DNA from: Sabellastarte sp. h YS-2021
Taxonomy: Eukaryota > Annelida > Polychaeta > Sabellida > Sabellidae
Assembly (NCBI GenBank): GCA_964017235.1
Contig: OZ024931.1
Span: forward strand, 98,226,221-98,290,220
Direction of reading: 5' to 3'
DNA length: 64,000 bases
Positions 33,257 through 46,824 of the stretch are shown here, piece after piece. The translations under genes and the position numbers were made by a program. Position 1 is the stretch's first letter. Each line of letters opens with the position of its first letter. The notes beneath the pieces were generated by a model that saw nothing but the letters and a program-made list of their open reading frames with translations, made no database searches and was not told where the DNA came from.

Positions 33257-33490
33257 AAATAGCATCAGAGATGCCCGTACCCCACAGCCTGAGAAAATAG
33301 TTTTCAACACCATGAGATATAGAAGTAGTGAAACAGTACCCACAATGGGTTACTTTCAGAGCAGTGTCAGTGTCCAATACTCCAAATAATGTTTAAGTAG
33401 AGAAAATAACATCTAAGAGAAAGAAACTGCATGTAAAGATTAAGTATTAAAACAAGACAATTCAGTAATCTAAACATTATGAAGCTGGAG
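33257..33490 (+). mobile_element. HINE-type family A copy 4, 5' fragment
   Basis: ATAGCATCAGAGATGCCCGT and the ACCCCACAGCC motif are followed by the leader (CACCATGAGATATAGAAGTA, TAAGTATTAAAACAAGA). It stops before any tandem repeat. It begins 2 bp after the hairpin of family F. Confidence 0.7.
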
Positions 33491-33789
33491 AAAAAACATG
33501 GACATTTATTTCACGTTTTTTAAACTATAATGCCAGAGTAATTTGCTGAAATAAAATAATAAAATATATTTTTATAATCTAACTGGTGAATTGGTGATTT
33601 CTCTTATTTGCAACTGTCTTGTTTCTACATTTTGATTGTAAACATATAAGCAGCACATGCACACTTAGCCTGCATGGGCTTCCAGGCTGTCTGAATCATG
33701 ATGCAAACATGAAAATATTTTTGCCATAATGCACTCTGTATTTAGTGGCCTTTCTAGTCTAGTTCATATACTATTATTGTTTTTGTATG

Positions 33790-35306
33790 ATAAGGTACTG
33801 CAATGTGCATTCACACTACAAAATCCAGGAACAGCTTGAATGTTGCCAAGTAGAAAGCGGTCATCCTGGGTCTGAATCCAGCAGCAATACATTTATCAGC
33901 CTGGTCAACTAGTTGATTCATCAAAGGGGAATCTACAAAATTAAAGACTGACAGCAGAATTTTGTTTCGAATGAACCAATTATTCATTGTTATATATCAG
34001 CCATGTACCACTTAAATTTGGAAATTTGGCAACAATATTTCTGTCTGAACCAACCTGTTGCCAATCGGTGCTGGCTTGACACATCTATGTATATATATTA
34101 ATTTTCCAGTTAATTTTTGTAACTGGTTCTTAGTGTTTTGAGCATAAGTAGCCCGTTTGTTGCACAAAGTAACTACTTCCAGCATTTTAACTTCTCTCAT
34201 CTTAAATATAGTGATGCAAGCATCTATTTGTATGCCAAGACATGTAATTTGATAACTAGGTTCTTCAACCTTTTCATATTAATTGGTAATCCAACATAAT
34301 CCAATATATTCAGTAAAGATTGAAAATGTGAATTTGCTAAAGTAGGGGGAGGGGGCAATCCCAATGTAAAGATCCAAACATTTTATTAATCAACTCCCAC
34401 ATTGGCGTAACATAAAGTAATGAGGTCGGTGCACATCTGGCACACTTACATGGAACACTTACACTAATAAACATATTATTCCACTAACATAAGCCCAACA
34501 GTAGATAATAAAGTGGGTCCTCTTTAACGTTACGAAAAGCTCTTAATAAATCAACCTTATACAGAAGACATGTAGGTCCATATTCTTGAACTTTTGTACT
34601 ACATGATCAACTGTAGGATATTTCAATATAAAAGGTATATTATCAAACATATTAGAGGCCACACAACCGTTCACACTTTGACCTATAGGCCATGAAAGGT
34701 CAACAAGGATTCAAATGCCCCCTCTGGTTTATCTCTTGCCATGAGGTATGAATAGTGAGTCTGGTCAAATGGGGATTTTTCAAAAGGTCCATATATGGAT
34801 TTCTTGGCAATTTCAGTTCCAAAGTGTTTATCCACACCTTGTGGACGTATTAATGCAGAAGCATGATTTTTTTGTAAATAACTCAAACTTAAAAAGATCA
34901 TAATCCACACAAGTGGGAATCCAAATTCAACGTGTTCTGCTAAAATTTTAAAATCCAAATTTTTTTTTGTCAACTGCCGGCAAGCTCTGACTTGTAACAA
35001 AGATGGTACGACAATATATGCCTCTTGGTAGTTAGGTGTCCTTGTATTTTTAACTACCTTGTGCATATTACAAAGCCAGTGACTGGCATTACAAAATTTG
35101 ATTTCCTGACCTTTATATAATTTAAGAATACATGGTTCTTTATTAGGAATAAATCCAAATTCACGTGAGAGTGGCCCCTTTGTTACATCCAATGTACTAC
35201 CATCTACCTGTTGTGCCACCCCACTATCACAACTATTAAAACTGGTCATACACCCATATATTTTGCTTCCCGTATTTTCCTTACTCAGTTGCGAGGATCC
35301 ACTCAA
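33790..35306 (-). pseudogene. DIRS-like retroelement: RT, RNase H and start of tyrosine recombinase, decayed
   Basis: On the minus strand a 207-codon frame (35306-34683) ends HASALIRPQGVDKHFGTEIA, IYGPFEKSPF then SYLMARDKPEG, the N-terminal RT block of DIRS elements. Broken frames downstream give FKNMDLHVFCI, KVEEPSYQITCLGIQID and QLQKLTGKLIYIHRCVKPA (34200-34040), the RT thumb/RNase H entry. ADKCIAAGFRPRMTAFYLAT then FKLFLDF follows (about 33900-33800), like the recombinase N-terminus. Several stops and frameshifts make it inactive. Confidence 0.65.
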
Positions 35307-35913
35307 TAATTATAAAAAATTACAATATTTCTCACCCTTAACATTACAACTAATGAAAACATACGATTCATGTTTTACATTTTAACCTGACTATTGTGAT
35401 CACTAATATCACTAAAATTACTTAAAATACTGTACAAATAGTTGTGAGATACATAGGCGATAGTACTTTAAGTTTTCAAGTTAGCAGATTACCTGTCAGA
35501 ACTACTGTCTAGAAAGGAAGAAGTGTCAAGTGATGAAACCATGTTCTGAGTAGCATATGCTAAACCAAACTGTTAACAAAAATATTACTTTGAATCTCAT
35601 TATCATAACCAGTTATAAACCTATCTGCAATAACATGTTCACTGGTGTTATATACTGTACTCAATTTTTGAGAAAGCATATGTACCATATATCAGACATA
35701 TTAGTAGTATATGTCGGGTTAACTTTTGGGCCATTATTTGGCCTTACTTTTACCTCCAGTTAACTTTTATCACCACCTCAAAAATGGCGCAAAAGTTAAC
35801 CCAACTTTTAAGAAAGGTATGCAACATGCTACTCTGTATATCTTGGAAATTTTAATTTCATTATTATCAAAGAGATTTCCCCACATAGTCCAATTTTGTG
35901 GAAAACAAAAGAC
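35307..35913. other. No gene seen
   Basis: AT-rich sequence between two retroelement remnants. A GTTAACTTTTG / CAAAAGTTAACC inverted pair (35717-35802) is the only structure noticed. Confidence 0.35.
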
Positions 35914-38560
35914 TTAGATTTTGTTGTGTACAAAAGCTCTTGCTCCTCTTTTTATTTCTTTTTGTAAAAAGTATATATCAGGTAGGTACTTATTGGTAGC
36001 ACACCAGAAAATATACTTTCTGGTAGTTAATAGTAAATAATTGAGTGGCCAGAAATGCATGTCAAAGTTCAAATAACCTAATATCTTCATAGTTCCATTA
36101 ATGTAAACAATTAGCTTGTTGAAAATCCATTTACCTAGATTTTCCCACAAGTGGCCAACACTAGGATATTCAACCAACAGATGCTTCACATCTTGAATAC
36201 TTCTTTTGCAAAGATTACAGTTGCTTTCAAGAGATAGATTTGTCCTTTTTAAATATTCCTTGGTTCCGCAAAAATTTATAAAGGATATGGTATTGGAACC
36301 ATATTAAGTTATTATCTTTAATGGTTTTGAAGCATATTTTGTAAATCATAGACAATTTATCCGTCAATTCAATATTGGGGTATTTTGATAATAAAAAGTT
36401 ATTCCATATAAATTCACACAATGGCGTCTCTTTTTCCTGTGTGCTATTTAAAATACTGTAGAAAATTTTGCTGGATTATTGGTGTTTAATAGACATTTTA
36501 AGTGGAGTGGGCAAGAAGGAGCTTCAAAATCCATAGTTCATCGGGTTGTTTATGTTTTGCAATCAATTTTTTGACACTCTGATACACTGTATAATAATTT
36601 AAGATGTTTAAATTAGTATTAAATTTTAGTTTTATATCTTCTAACTTTAAGAGTCCATTGATATCTCCAGTTAAATGGATTCTTTGTTTAAACTAATCCG
36701 GGGAAAATGTTGGACTTTTAAGGATCTTGGAGTTCCAAATACAGGTTTGAAGAATTTCATTATTTAACCTGATAGCAAGTTGCTGATGCATATCTACCCA
36801 GTTATTTAGCATGTTATGCCAAAAGGGGTTTGTCATATTTTTCCGATATAGGTTACTGAAGTCATCCCCAAAACTCAAAATTTTATCAGGGTTTCCATAT
36901 GATTTCTTAAAGAGTCTGTACCACTGTGAATCAGAACTGGATAAAAATTTTCTTACCCAACTCACTTCTAAGGCCTGCTCAAACTTTTTATATTTATCAT
37001 TTTAGACCACCTTCCATGGCATATAGTTGTTCTTTTTATTTTGTCAGGCTTACCATCCCAAACAAATTTAGTTAATATTTGGTTTAATTCCTTTTGAAAA
37101 TTATCTGATCTTGGTAGTGAAGAAAATAGATGAATACATTTTGACAAAATACTTGTCTTTAGCACAGTTATTCTTCCAAAGGGACTTAAATAGCGATTGC
37201 TCCTTTTTTATATCTCATTTAATATTTTGAAGAGTGTGACGATAATTCATCTCCAGAATTTTATTCAAATCTGTTAGAACCTTAAGCTCAGCATGTAAAA
37301 TCAGTATCATCCCAATTAAGATTAGCAGAGGGATTAAGCTTCTCTCAACAAAATTTTTTCCTGTCAATCCAAATCATCTTTGTTTTGTCCTTATTCATAC
37401 GAAGACCAGACATATTACCAAATGTTTCCAACATATTTAAGGTTGCCTGTAGGGAATGCTGACTGTCATCCAGTATCAAAGTTGTGTCATCTGCGAACTG
37501 TGTTAACTTTTATCCCATCAATTAAGATACCAACAATTTGGGGGTTCAATCTAATCAGAAGTGATAATATTTCTGCACCAATTAGGAACAGGTAGGAAGA
37601 TATAGGATCAACCTGACGACGTGTCTATTTATTGGTATCCCCTTTGAAAGTACCTCACATTGTAAAACATAAGCTTTGATATCTTTATTAAAGACTTTTA
37701 TCCAATTGATCAAATTTTACTATACCCAAAGAAGGCCAATGCTTTGTAAAGGAAATCCCATGACAACAAATCAAAGCCCTTTTAGAAATCTATTAACATT
37801 AGTAAACCTGGAATTCCCTTACTTTCAGTTATGTGCAAAATATCATACACCAGTCTTGTCGAGTTGCTAATCTGTCTTTCTTTAATAAAACCTGTTTGGC
37901 ATTTTGAAATAACTTGGTTCAAAGAGGGCTTTAATCTTGTCTGCTATAACACCTGAAGCTAATGTATACACCACACTAACAAAAGAGATTGGCTGCCAGT
38001 TCTTAATGAATGAGCGAGCTTTATTAGGTTTTGGTAAACAAGTAATTATGCATTGGCACATTGAAGTAGATAAACTACCTTTATGAAAACCACACTTAAT
38101 GGCTTCCATTACAAAGTATTCATTTTGCCCCAAAAGACTTTCAAAAATTCTGAGGTAATCCCATCTATACCTGGGGTCTTACTTGATCCGAGTTCCTGTA
38201 CTGTTATTAAAGTTCCCTTTTCCTCTAAAGGATTACATTGTTCTAACCCCATTTTTTTTAAATCCATATCTGATAAATTATCATCTAAATTTTGAAAAGA
38301 TTCTCATAGAATGATCTTATGTGGTCGAACACTTCTTCTTGTTTGGTGACTATAGAACCATTGCTAGGCTTAAGTTTTCTTCTGATTTTTTCAATGTAAT
38401 TTTTATTATCAAGGTTATAAACTTATCAAACTATTTAGAAGGCTTTTCTCCTTGTAACCATTGCAATCGTGCTCTAACCGATTGACCTTTCATTTTAACA
38501 TTTCTTAACTACTCTAGCTAATTCTAATCGGACTCTAAGACACAACAAGACCAAAAAAGC
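35914..38560 (-). pseudogene. L1/Tx1-like LINE, RT to 3' end (decayed)
   Basis: Read from right to left: VRARLQWLQGEKPSK, SSKTPGIDGITSEFLKVFWG, IITCLPKPNKARSFIKNWQP, FVWDGKPDKIKRTTI, SWVRKFLSSSDSQWYRLFKK, and CNLCKRSIQDVKHLLVEYP with GHLWENLGKWI (zinc-knuckle-like RVT tail). Each piece lies in a different frame. The pieces occur in the order expected for L1/Tx1-clade ORF2. Its endonuclease half is at 42100-42815, separated by another LINE. Confidence 0.7.
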
Positions 38561-38569
38561 AGTTGACCA

Positions 38570-41440
38570 AATTTCAGTATCCAGAGACAGAAGAGGGAGC
38601 AAGCACCACAGAGAACGCCAGGGGATGATCCAGGCTAGGATGGATATGCTTTGATGTATAGGTAAGTTTTAAGCTGTTTTCTGAAAGAGGCCAGGGAGGG
38701 AGAGGCACGAATCTTATCTGGAAGAGCATTCCAAACAGTTGGAGCATCAAAAGCAAAACTATTACCCAACTGTTTGACAGATTTATGAACAGAAGGGTAG
38801 AACTTTGGAATGACAAGGAAATTGCCACCACTTTGACTGCACCTGGTACTGCTGTAGGAAGAAAGATATGGAGCAAAATACCTATTAAGAAACTAATTAC
38901 TAATTAAGAAACTTATAAACACTGTGCGCTGTTCAACAGGAAGCCTATGCAATTTCTTAAGCACAGGAGTTATACTGGTGTATCGACTGGTATTTGATAC
39001 AATTCTGGCTGCACTATTTTGGATGTTCTGTAATTTGCATAGATTGAACTTGGAGAGGCTCCTGAAAAGTGAGTTGCAGTAATCCAACTGACTACTAACA
39101 AGAGCATTAGCCACAAGTACAGAAACATTAAGAGTAAGAAACTCCCTGACATGTCTGAAATCATGGAGCTTAAGAAAACATCTTTTGCAGACATTCTCTT
39201 TGACAAGGAAAATCTGAATCAAACCACACACCCAAATTCTTGACTTAGTCAACAGGGCAGAGTGAACTGCCCAAGATATCAATTGGAAAACATGCTTTCA
39301 ACCTATCCCTCTGTCTCTTTGAACAAAAGATGATAAACTCAGTCTTGTCAGGATTCAATTTGATCAGTTGACATCCATTTTTAAACATCAGCTAAGCACC
39401 TGTTCAGTTTATCAAAGGCAGCAGATGCATTTTTCTGGGATAAATGCACATAAACTTGGCTGAATGAAACTTTACTCCTTTATGTTTACTGCTAATCAAA
39501 CTGAGGGGGTGGTGTACAATGAGAACAACAAAGGGCCCAGGACAGACTCTTGGGTGACAACGAGTTTACAAACATCTGACAAAGTAGAACCAATTTTTAT
39601 TGACTGATAACGGTCTGTTAGGTAGGAAGTGAACCATTTCATAACACTGACACCAAACAAGATATGGAGGGAATGAGTGAAATGATCTATGGTATCAAAA
39701 GCGGCAGTGGGTTCATCTCTTGACAATAATCAGTGAACTTCATTTTTATCAAGAGAAGAGCTGTCTCAGTTGAGTGACCAGCTTTATATGCTGACTGGTA
39801 TGGGTTGTCTAAGTTATAGATATGGATATGTTCTAACAGTTGCTTAGCAACCACATGTTCTACCAGTTTTGATATGAAACTGAGGCCAGATACAGGGTGA
39901 TAATTCTTCAGGTCATCTGAAGGAAGATTTGCCTTTTTTAATAAGAGGAGGGACCACAGCAGTTTTGAAAGCATCAGGGACGCATTAACTCCATGTGTGA
40001 GCAGTTGACCAGCTTTGTAAGCGATGGTAGCAGTATATCAATGCATTCTTTGATAAGGAAGTTGGCCAGGGATCTAACAGGCATGATTTTGTCTGTGACG
40101 TTTTAATTATTTTATCAACAGCATCTTCAGAAACTTGCCTAAATATAGTAATTTTGGGAGGATCTGAAGAAAGGTGAACCTAATTTTCAGTGCCAGAGTG
40201 AGCGAAAGTATCTCTTAATTTTGTTTAAAAAAAAGGAGGCAAACTGGTCAGTCAATGACTTTTCAGACTCGTGGGATAGAAGTCTCACATCAGAGACCCT
40301 ATTCAGGGTTTTATGCAGCTCACACCATAGTTTTCGAGAGTCATGACTATTGTCTGAAATCAGTTTGTTGTAATAGTCTGACTTATCCTTGTTTACATGT
40401 GCATTGCACTGAGCAATCAGACAATGAAGCTGACTTCTGTTCAGTGGTTTTTTGGCCCTACACCAAGCTCTCTAAAAATGGCGCCTAAGTGACTTTGCAC
40501 ATCAATAATCATCAGACATTCAATCCGCAGAATCTTTCTTTGTCAGTCTAGATATGAGAGGTACATCCCTGTCAAGAACATTACACGAATCATGTACATA
40601 TTGTTCATAAAAATGAACTACAGCATCAGCTTGAGACTTAATAAAGGAAGTATTTTTGAGATCTGAGCTGAAGTCAGACATGTTGATATGCTTGTACCTT
40701 CTATATTGAACTTTATTTGGTGTGTGAGCCACTTGATGAAGGAAGGGAAATGTGCATTTGACTAATGTTCTTGATCAGATACAAAATCACAAATTTTGAC
40801 ATCAAAAATAGTATCCTGATCACTGGGCATAGAATGAGGTCCAATATGTGACCATGCAGATGAGTAGGTTTATTGACTGACTGTTTCTGATCACACAAAT
40901 CAAGAAAGTTCATAAATTTATAACCATCGCCAACAGGAACATCAGCATGAATGTTAAAATCACCACAGATATAATATAAAGAATTAATAGATGATGGGGA
41001 AACCAACAAATGACATGAATTCTTCTTAAAAGTTACAGGAACATGATCCTGGAGGGCGGTAGATGCAGGCAAGCAACATTGAATAGCCATGAAGCCTGAT
41101 TGACACCACCATGTTCTCAAATGACTGTTAAAAAGGAGATTCTATTTTATGGGGAATGTAGGAGGATCTAATGAAAAAACCCACACCACCACCAATACCC
41201 GAGGGACGAGGCCTGTGAGGAAAAAATAAAATCAGGAGGAGTTATAGACCATAAAAAGCTGTCTGAATCAAAGGGACGAATATGGGTTTCCGTAAGGCAT
41301 AGAAAGTCAAGGTCATTTGAAGCAACCATATCGGCTAGGAGTGCAACCTTATTCCTTACGGATCTGGCATTCTAAACACCAAGTGTGAGAGGACCAGGGT
41401 TGAGGGACATATCTCTTCCCAGTAGCAGTAAGAACATAAG
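38570..41440 (-). pseudogene. CR1-like LINE inserted in the L1/Tx1-like LINE, near full length, decayed
   Basis: Minus-strand pieces in order: NARSVRNKVALLADMVASND with LDFLCLTETHIRP (endonuclease start, about 41370), YICGDFNIHADV (endonuclease), KKANLPSDDLKNYHPVSGLS and YKAGHSTETALLLIK (RT), AAFDTIDH and ESVLGPLLFSLY (RT, 39720-39500), SSQLDYCNSLFRSL and IQNSAARIVSNTSRY (39100-38980), and ending near ASFRKQLKTYLY (38650). Frameshifts and stops occur throughout. The YADD motif is no longer intact. Confidence 0.72.
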
Positions 41441-42099
41441 CCCTCTTCTATAAGCCATGGTTGAAAATTTTCGACAAGAACAAAAATATGAAAAATTTTT
41501 TGCAACTCTAATCAAAGGATGTCATTATGTATTAGATACTCTAGTGTTGAACCACTCATACCTGTGAGCCAGTGCAACTGTAAACAGTGCCATAAAGAGT
41601 AATACCCAAAGACTAAACAATGACTGGTGGGGTTGTTCATAAGTAAGAAGCCCTAGTCTAAGCTCAACAGTGGGTGGCCTCAAGAAATATATCCCTACAC
41701 CTCAATATAGTCACAATTTTTCATTCTGTGGGTGACTCACAGGCACCGTAACACCCCACACTACAGCCTCATCTTAAGCTAAGTAACAACACCACCAGAC
41801 ACCAACAACATGAGTAATGGCTATAAACTGATTGGAAGTAAACTAAAAGAAAACTTGTTAGATTGTTGATAATACCCAATACTTGATGTAGGGGAAATAT
41901 TTACAAAATATTTAATGAAAATAACAATGATAATACCCACCAAGATGGGGGATAATACCCAATTTTTAGGAAGCTGGTATAACAGTGAACAGGGGTTACA
42001 AAAAGATATAAAAATGGGATTAAACTAAATAAACTACATAAAAATAACTAATAATTCTTTTAAAACGTGCTGAATCTATATAAAACAACCATTGTTGTG

Positions 42100-42815
42100 G
42101 TGAGATTAGCAAAAAAGCATCTCCATGGTGCGTACTAAAACTGCTTTTTTTGTCTAAAAGAAGTTCAGAATTTATGGAATTCGGCTGAGGTACAGATTCT
42201 AGAGCTTTTATATCAGCTATTAAATCCTTTTCAGCATTTGGTTGTTAGTTTTTCAATATCAATCCAAATTTAATAGTTTCCCCACGAATTCTAAGGAAAA
42301 GTACTTCAAGAAATGCACCAGGTTCTATTGTCATAGAGATTGAAGAAAAAGTTCTTTCCAAAAATTTAAGATTGTAGACTGGAAGTGCATATTTAACTTT
42401 TTCTTCATCAGTGATAGAATTAATCAATGTTAGGAAATAATTATTTTCTAAAAGATTATTGTTAAATTTTTACAGTCCCTTTCCATGATTGAACTTGTTG
42501 AGAATAATATTCAAATGTTGTATAGAATGATCTGATCTGTAACTTAAGCTTATATCACAATTTTCAATTATGTTGAGCATATTTGTCGAGGCTAAAAGTA
42601 ATCGAGCCGAGCTTTTTTCACTAGGTTTTTCTGTCTCCATTTGAAACACATCCGGTCCGGATTAAACTGGTGGTATACATCACATAAATCACATTCAACC
42701 ATCATGTTTAGTACTATTTGTCTCACTGTAGGGTTGTTAATGTGCTTATACTTGTAGGAGTCTAAATTTGGATTTAAGACTAGATTAAAATCCCCACATG
42801 TAAGGGTATTGAAAC
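42100..42815 (-). pseudogene. L1/Tx1-like LINE, endonuclease part
   Basis: The minus strand reads LTCGDFNLVLNPNLDSYKYK, NPTVRQIVLNMMVECDL, MCFKWRQKNLVKKARLDYFL and ISLSYRSDHS. These are the C-terminal blocks of an apurinic/apyrimidinic-type endonuclease (GDFN, DxF/RLDYFL, SDH) as in L1/Tx1 LINEs. Later frames (NSITDEEKVKYALPVYNLKF) lead toward the RT. It continues at 38560 after the inserted CR1-like LINE. Confidence 0.7.
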
Positions 42816-44700
42816 AGATGGGCGGTCTACTTGGTACAGTCCTAATACGTAGCTGTAGGGCATGTGCCTATTTGTAACTGTAGGAAGCACTGTTTATCAA
42901 TCTCAAGTTGGTGATGACTCTAATATCTCGTGCAGGTGATATGATACTCAATATCTCATGCAGAGGATGGCTCTCAGCATCAATAACAAATAGAATCTTT
43001 GTCACAAGTGTCTGATGACTCTTTATGTAGGCAAATGTTGAATATCTCAAACACTGGTGAATCTCAAAGGCAAATGACCAAATGCCTGTATGCTTTTTGT
43101 AGTTTTCAGAGAAGACCTCAGTGTGTGATTTTATGTGCTAGTGTTCTTAATTATGGTCGGGAAAGTTTGAATATATAACTTGTGTAAGGCAGGAAGAAAT
43201 AAAGCTGGTTAAATATAGAAAATGGGTTAATTGATTAACTAATCAAATAAATGTACTAACAGTGTAAATGGGACAAACAACTAATAGCCCAATAAATACT
43301 GAACACAAGTAAGAACAGTGAAATTCACACTGTTATAATTATCAAATTGAAATATTTCTACACCATATAAATATCACTTGAAAACAAATAAACAGTATGT
43401 ACAGTATGATTTTTCAGGGGACTATTCAACAAATTATTGCAATTAAAATTCACTACATGGAGTTAACAGCTTAAAAAAAACTCCAACTATAAACAGATAT
43501 CATCTACAAAGGGGGCAAAATTTCTATTAATGGGCCTAAATTGTTTCTATTTAAAACTAGAGAAAGATTAAAAATGATTAGTACAATTAGTTTATATGAA
43601 AATTACTATCAAAACTGTGGGTTGTAACCTAGATTAAATTATAGTAACTTCTCCTAATATGGTTTGTTTACATGACCTTGACCAAATTTGTGCCAAAAAT
43701 AGATCTGCATAAATTAAGAATAAATAAATCACTAAAAGGTAAACTTCACTGGGACAGGCACTAAAACACCATTAAAATTACTAACTTTGAAAATCTGAAG
43801 CAATTCTTGAAGAAAATTAGTCTTCTGTCAGTATTTCTTAAAAATATATGTAGGTGTGGACCAAGGGAGTTTCCAAACTGACTCCATGAGAATGTCGTAA
43901 GGACAGGCTTATATAATGTATGTGGTTGCTATGGAGACATGACAAGGTCCATGCTCAATAGCTCAGTCACAGAGCATAACCACTGAAGTGAACTACTCAA
44001 TACTTTGTTTTCTCCCCAAACTAAATCTCTGAAATCATTCTCAAACTACCCAAAACCCATCATACACAAAAATACCATTATAATATTAAATAAGAACAAT
44101 GTCTTTTATAGTTTTAAGTTTTAACCAATAAACAACAAAGGGACATATTTCATAAACTTCATTTTAATCTCCTACTAAACTTCCTGTGTATAAAATACCA
44201 GGATGTAAACAGAAACACATTGACAGCATGGCTGCCAGTACATATACCGGTTTACATAAACACAGCTCACTAACCAATAAATCAATAATGGCATAAAATA
44301 TACCCCAGAAAAGTACTGCAAACAGGTTAGTCAATGTTTACTAACTACTTATTAACATAAGAACAAGGTTTGGCTTCATCGGTCTATTACCGGTCATGAC
44401 AGGTGTCCCAGGGGACATGTGCTTCAATGGGGTGGTATATATCCCAAGAAAAAATCAATACTATTTTCCCCATTTTACTATAGGGTGTTAACAAATGGCC
44501 AGATAAGGCCTGAGTTGTTATCTACACATTGTACAAACTGGGATTGAGATCTTGACTCTATTATTTACATAAGGCAAGCCCTTATTCAATCAATAACAGA
44601 TGCCTAAATAAAGCCAGTACTAAAACAAAGTGAAACAAAGGAGAATTACACAGAATAAATGAGCATATTATCAACACATTTCTAGTGATTTACCCAGTTA
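42816..44700. other. No gene seen
   Basis: AT-rich sequence without supportable coding blocks. Part of it may be the long terminal repeat of the gypsy element whose polypurine tract lies at 44761-44772 (minus strand). Confidence 0.3.
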
Positions 44701-44747
44701 TGACTCATTTCAGGACAGAGTTTATAAAAAAGATAATAGATCAACCC

Positions 44748-44772
44748 CAGATCCATTACATTTCCCCCACCC
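44748..44772 (-). promoter_or_regulatory. Candidate polypurine tract and 3' LTR start of the gypsy element
   Basis: On the minus strand GGGTGGGGGAAA is followed at once by TGTAATGGATC. A polypurine tract abutting a TG dinucleotide is the expected junction of internal region and 3' LTR. It lies in the correct orientation, about 540 bp after the last minus-strand ORF of the element. The far end of the LTR and the 5' LTR were not found. Confidence 0.4.
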
Positions 44773-45305
44773 AGGATTGATGCGTTCCGCACAATCAGAT
44801 CTCAAAAGTCATGGTCGGTTGAATATGTGCCCAGTTGGGAACTACAGGAAACACACTAACCAAAACACATGAACAGAAATACATTATTCCTTGCAAAGTT
44901 AATGCTGTTCATAAGGTTCAGTGTGTTATGACTACATGCTGAAGTATCTCATATCTGGGATTATTTGCCATTCAACATTTAACTTTTAAGGTACATAGCA
45001 AAGTCTTCAGCCGTTATTATATACCCTATAAGAATAAGACACTGCCCCATCATAAGAAATACATTTCAGTACTCACTAAATATTTAACTTGGTGTAACAA
45101 CTTTAATATTATAATATACCCACTTATTAAGAAACATCTCATTAACTGAAATAGTTATTCCAGCTGGACACCTTACCAAAACACATAAATATTACAAATA
45201 GTAACCATATTCACATATATGACCTGAGTAGGTTCAAATGAAAATGAAGTAAATTAAGTTTAAATGTTCAGTAAATTACAATTATTAATGACCTAAAATT
45301 GTCCT

Positions 45306-46350
45306 TCAGAATCCCCAATCACTGTTTTCATCAGAGGAAGTGTCTTCATTTCTCCAGCACTTAGATTCTGATGTGGTGTTCTTCCGGATACTGCCTTCCT
45401 TGACAATTATGGTCTGAATTTCCACCACGGGTAAACCGATGCCATGGGGACAATTCTCTTCTCGGCTACATTTCCTATTAGTTGCGTTTCCTAGTTCAGA
45501 AGGGTACATTGATGTTGACTTTGTCACCTTACTTGCCCCAAGGTACTTTGGCGAATGAGGGACAGCCTTGACAAAGCTCATTCCTGTTTGGATTTTGGTG
45601 GTGCTCTTTCCTGGAATATATGCCTCATCAGCAGGAATGTTGGTTGGGAAAACAGTTCTTACAGATGTAGGGGTACTAGTGGTGAGTATCACAGTCCTGG
45701 ATGGATTTAGAGGCTAACTGGGGCCATCATCACGGGATACCAACTTCAGTTCACCAGTTGTCACTGGTGGCCTCTCATTCTGGTTAGGTGTTTCTTTAGC
45801 CACACTGGGGCTGGTAACTAGACTGAGTTACTGATATGCCAGCCCTCTCCTAGTCAGTTATTGTTGTACGTTTGTCGCTTCTGGCTTGTCTGTCATGAGC
45901 CAACTGTGTAGAAGCCCCTGTTGCTGGTAGAACCAAGTCCCGGAATGTGATTAGTGAAGCAACAATTCCATTGGTCACCAACATCTGACTGTCCAGCATT
46001 GTCACTGGTGAAATAGAGGAAATTCTTGCCGACAGTTGCAGAAAATCTTTCTCCTTGCCCAGGTAATGATCCAGGTTGGCTTTGACTGCTGGACTCAACC
46101 CCAGTCATCCAAGTTGAACTCTCTGGGCTGGATGCCTACTTCCCGTATCATACTGGGATCCGCTCTCACCAACTCCTTCTTCTCCGGGTTGTCTTTTCTC
46201 AAATGTCCCCTCATGTCACACAAATTCTTCTTTTGTTTATTGCAGAAAGGACACTGATAAGTAGTGTCCTTGTGCTCATGTACATTGGGGAAATGTCTTT
46301 CCCAATTGGTCTTTCTACAAAAAGGCTAGGTTTCATTGGTGACAGTTGAA
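45306..46350 (-). pseudogene. Accessory zinc-finger ORF downstream of gypsy pol
   Basis: On the minus strand CTFNCHQ, TNWERHFPNVHEHKDTTYQ, then CPFCNKQKKNLCDMRGHLRK read as two C2H2-like fingers. After frame breaks there is a 128-codon frame (45692-45306), Ser/Thr-rich, with no motif. Position after pol and before the polypurine tract suggests a third ORF of the retroelement rather than a host gene. A CTCTTGTGTTACAG acceptor-like site precedes the first finger. Stops interrupt it. Confidence 0.4.
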
Positions 46351-46698
46351 GGTGCATTGCATCTGTAACACAAGAGCAGAGAACCACATAATTCACTAGT
46401 AGGTTCTGAGAAATGGTGTGTGTAATTTCTTAACTATACTGGCTGTCTCCTATCTAAATTCTTAATTATACTGTGGGTGATCTGGAGGTCTGTGTGGTCT
46501 CTTGGATCTGCGGGGTCTTGGTGGAGATGGAGAGTCTGTCTGAAATGTGTCACTTGACTGATCTTGACTAAAGCAATAAGCAGCATCTTTTATCTTAACT
46601 ATATTTGGAGAGCTAACAACATTGGCCATGGTCACAGGGTCATCACCTTGTTCATTGGGAGTTCCAGGGTATTCAAACCCACAGCCCAGTTGTAATAC

Positions 46699-46824
46699 GG
46701 AAGTTCCAGGATGGTTAAGTCCACTTCCTTTTCCACTACTGGAAGTTCCAGGACAATTAAGTCCACTTCCGTTTTTACTACTGGAAGTTCCAGGACAGTT
46801 AAGTCCTCTTCCTTCATGAGTCTG
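46699..46824 (-). repeat. 42-bp coding repeat in the gypsy tail
   Basis: GGAAGTTCCAGGA recurs at 46699, 46741 and 46783. On the minus strand this gives repeats of 14 residues of the type GSGLNCPGTSSS, followed by a Pro/Arg-rich end (RPRRSKRPHRPPDHPQYN), the usual basic tail of gypsy pol. The frame is kept through all units. Confidence 0.7.

Noticed and set aside
42245-43050. Short minus-strand ORFs as genes
   Set aside because: 42245-42427 is part of the L1/Tx1-like frame; 42868-43050 has no motif.
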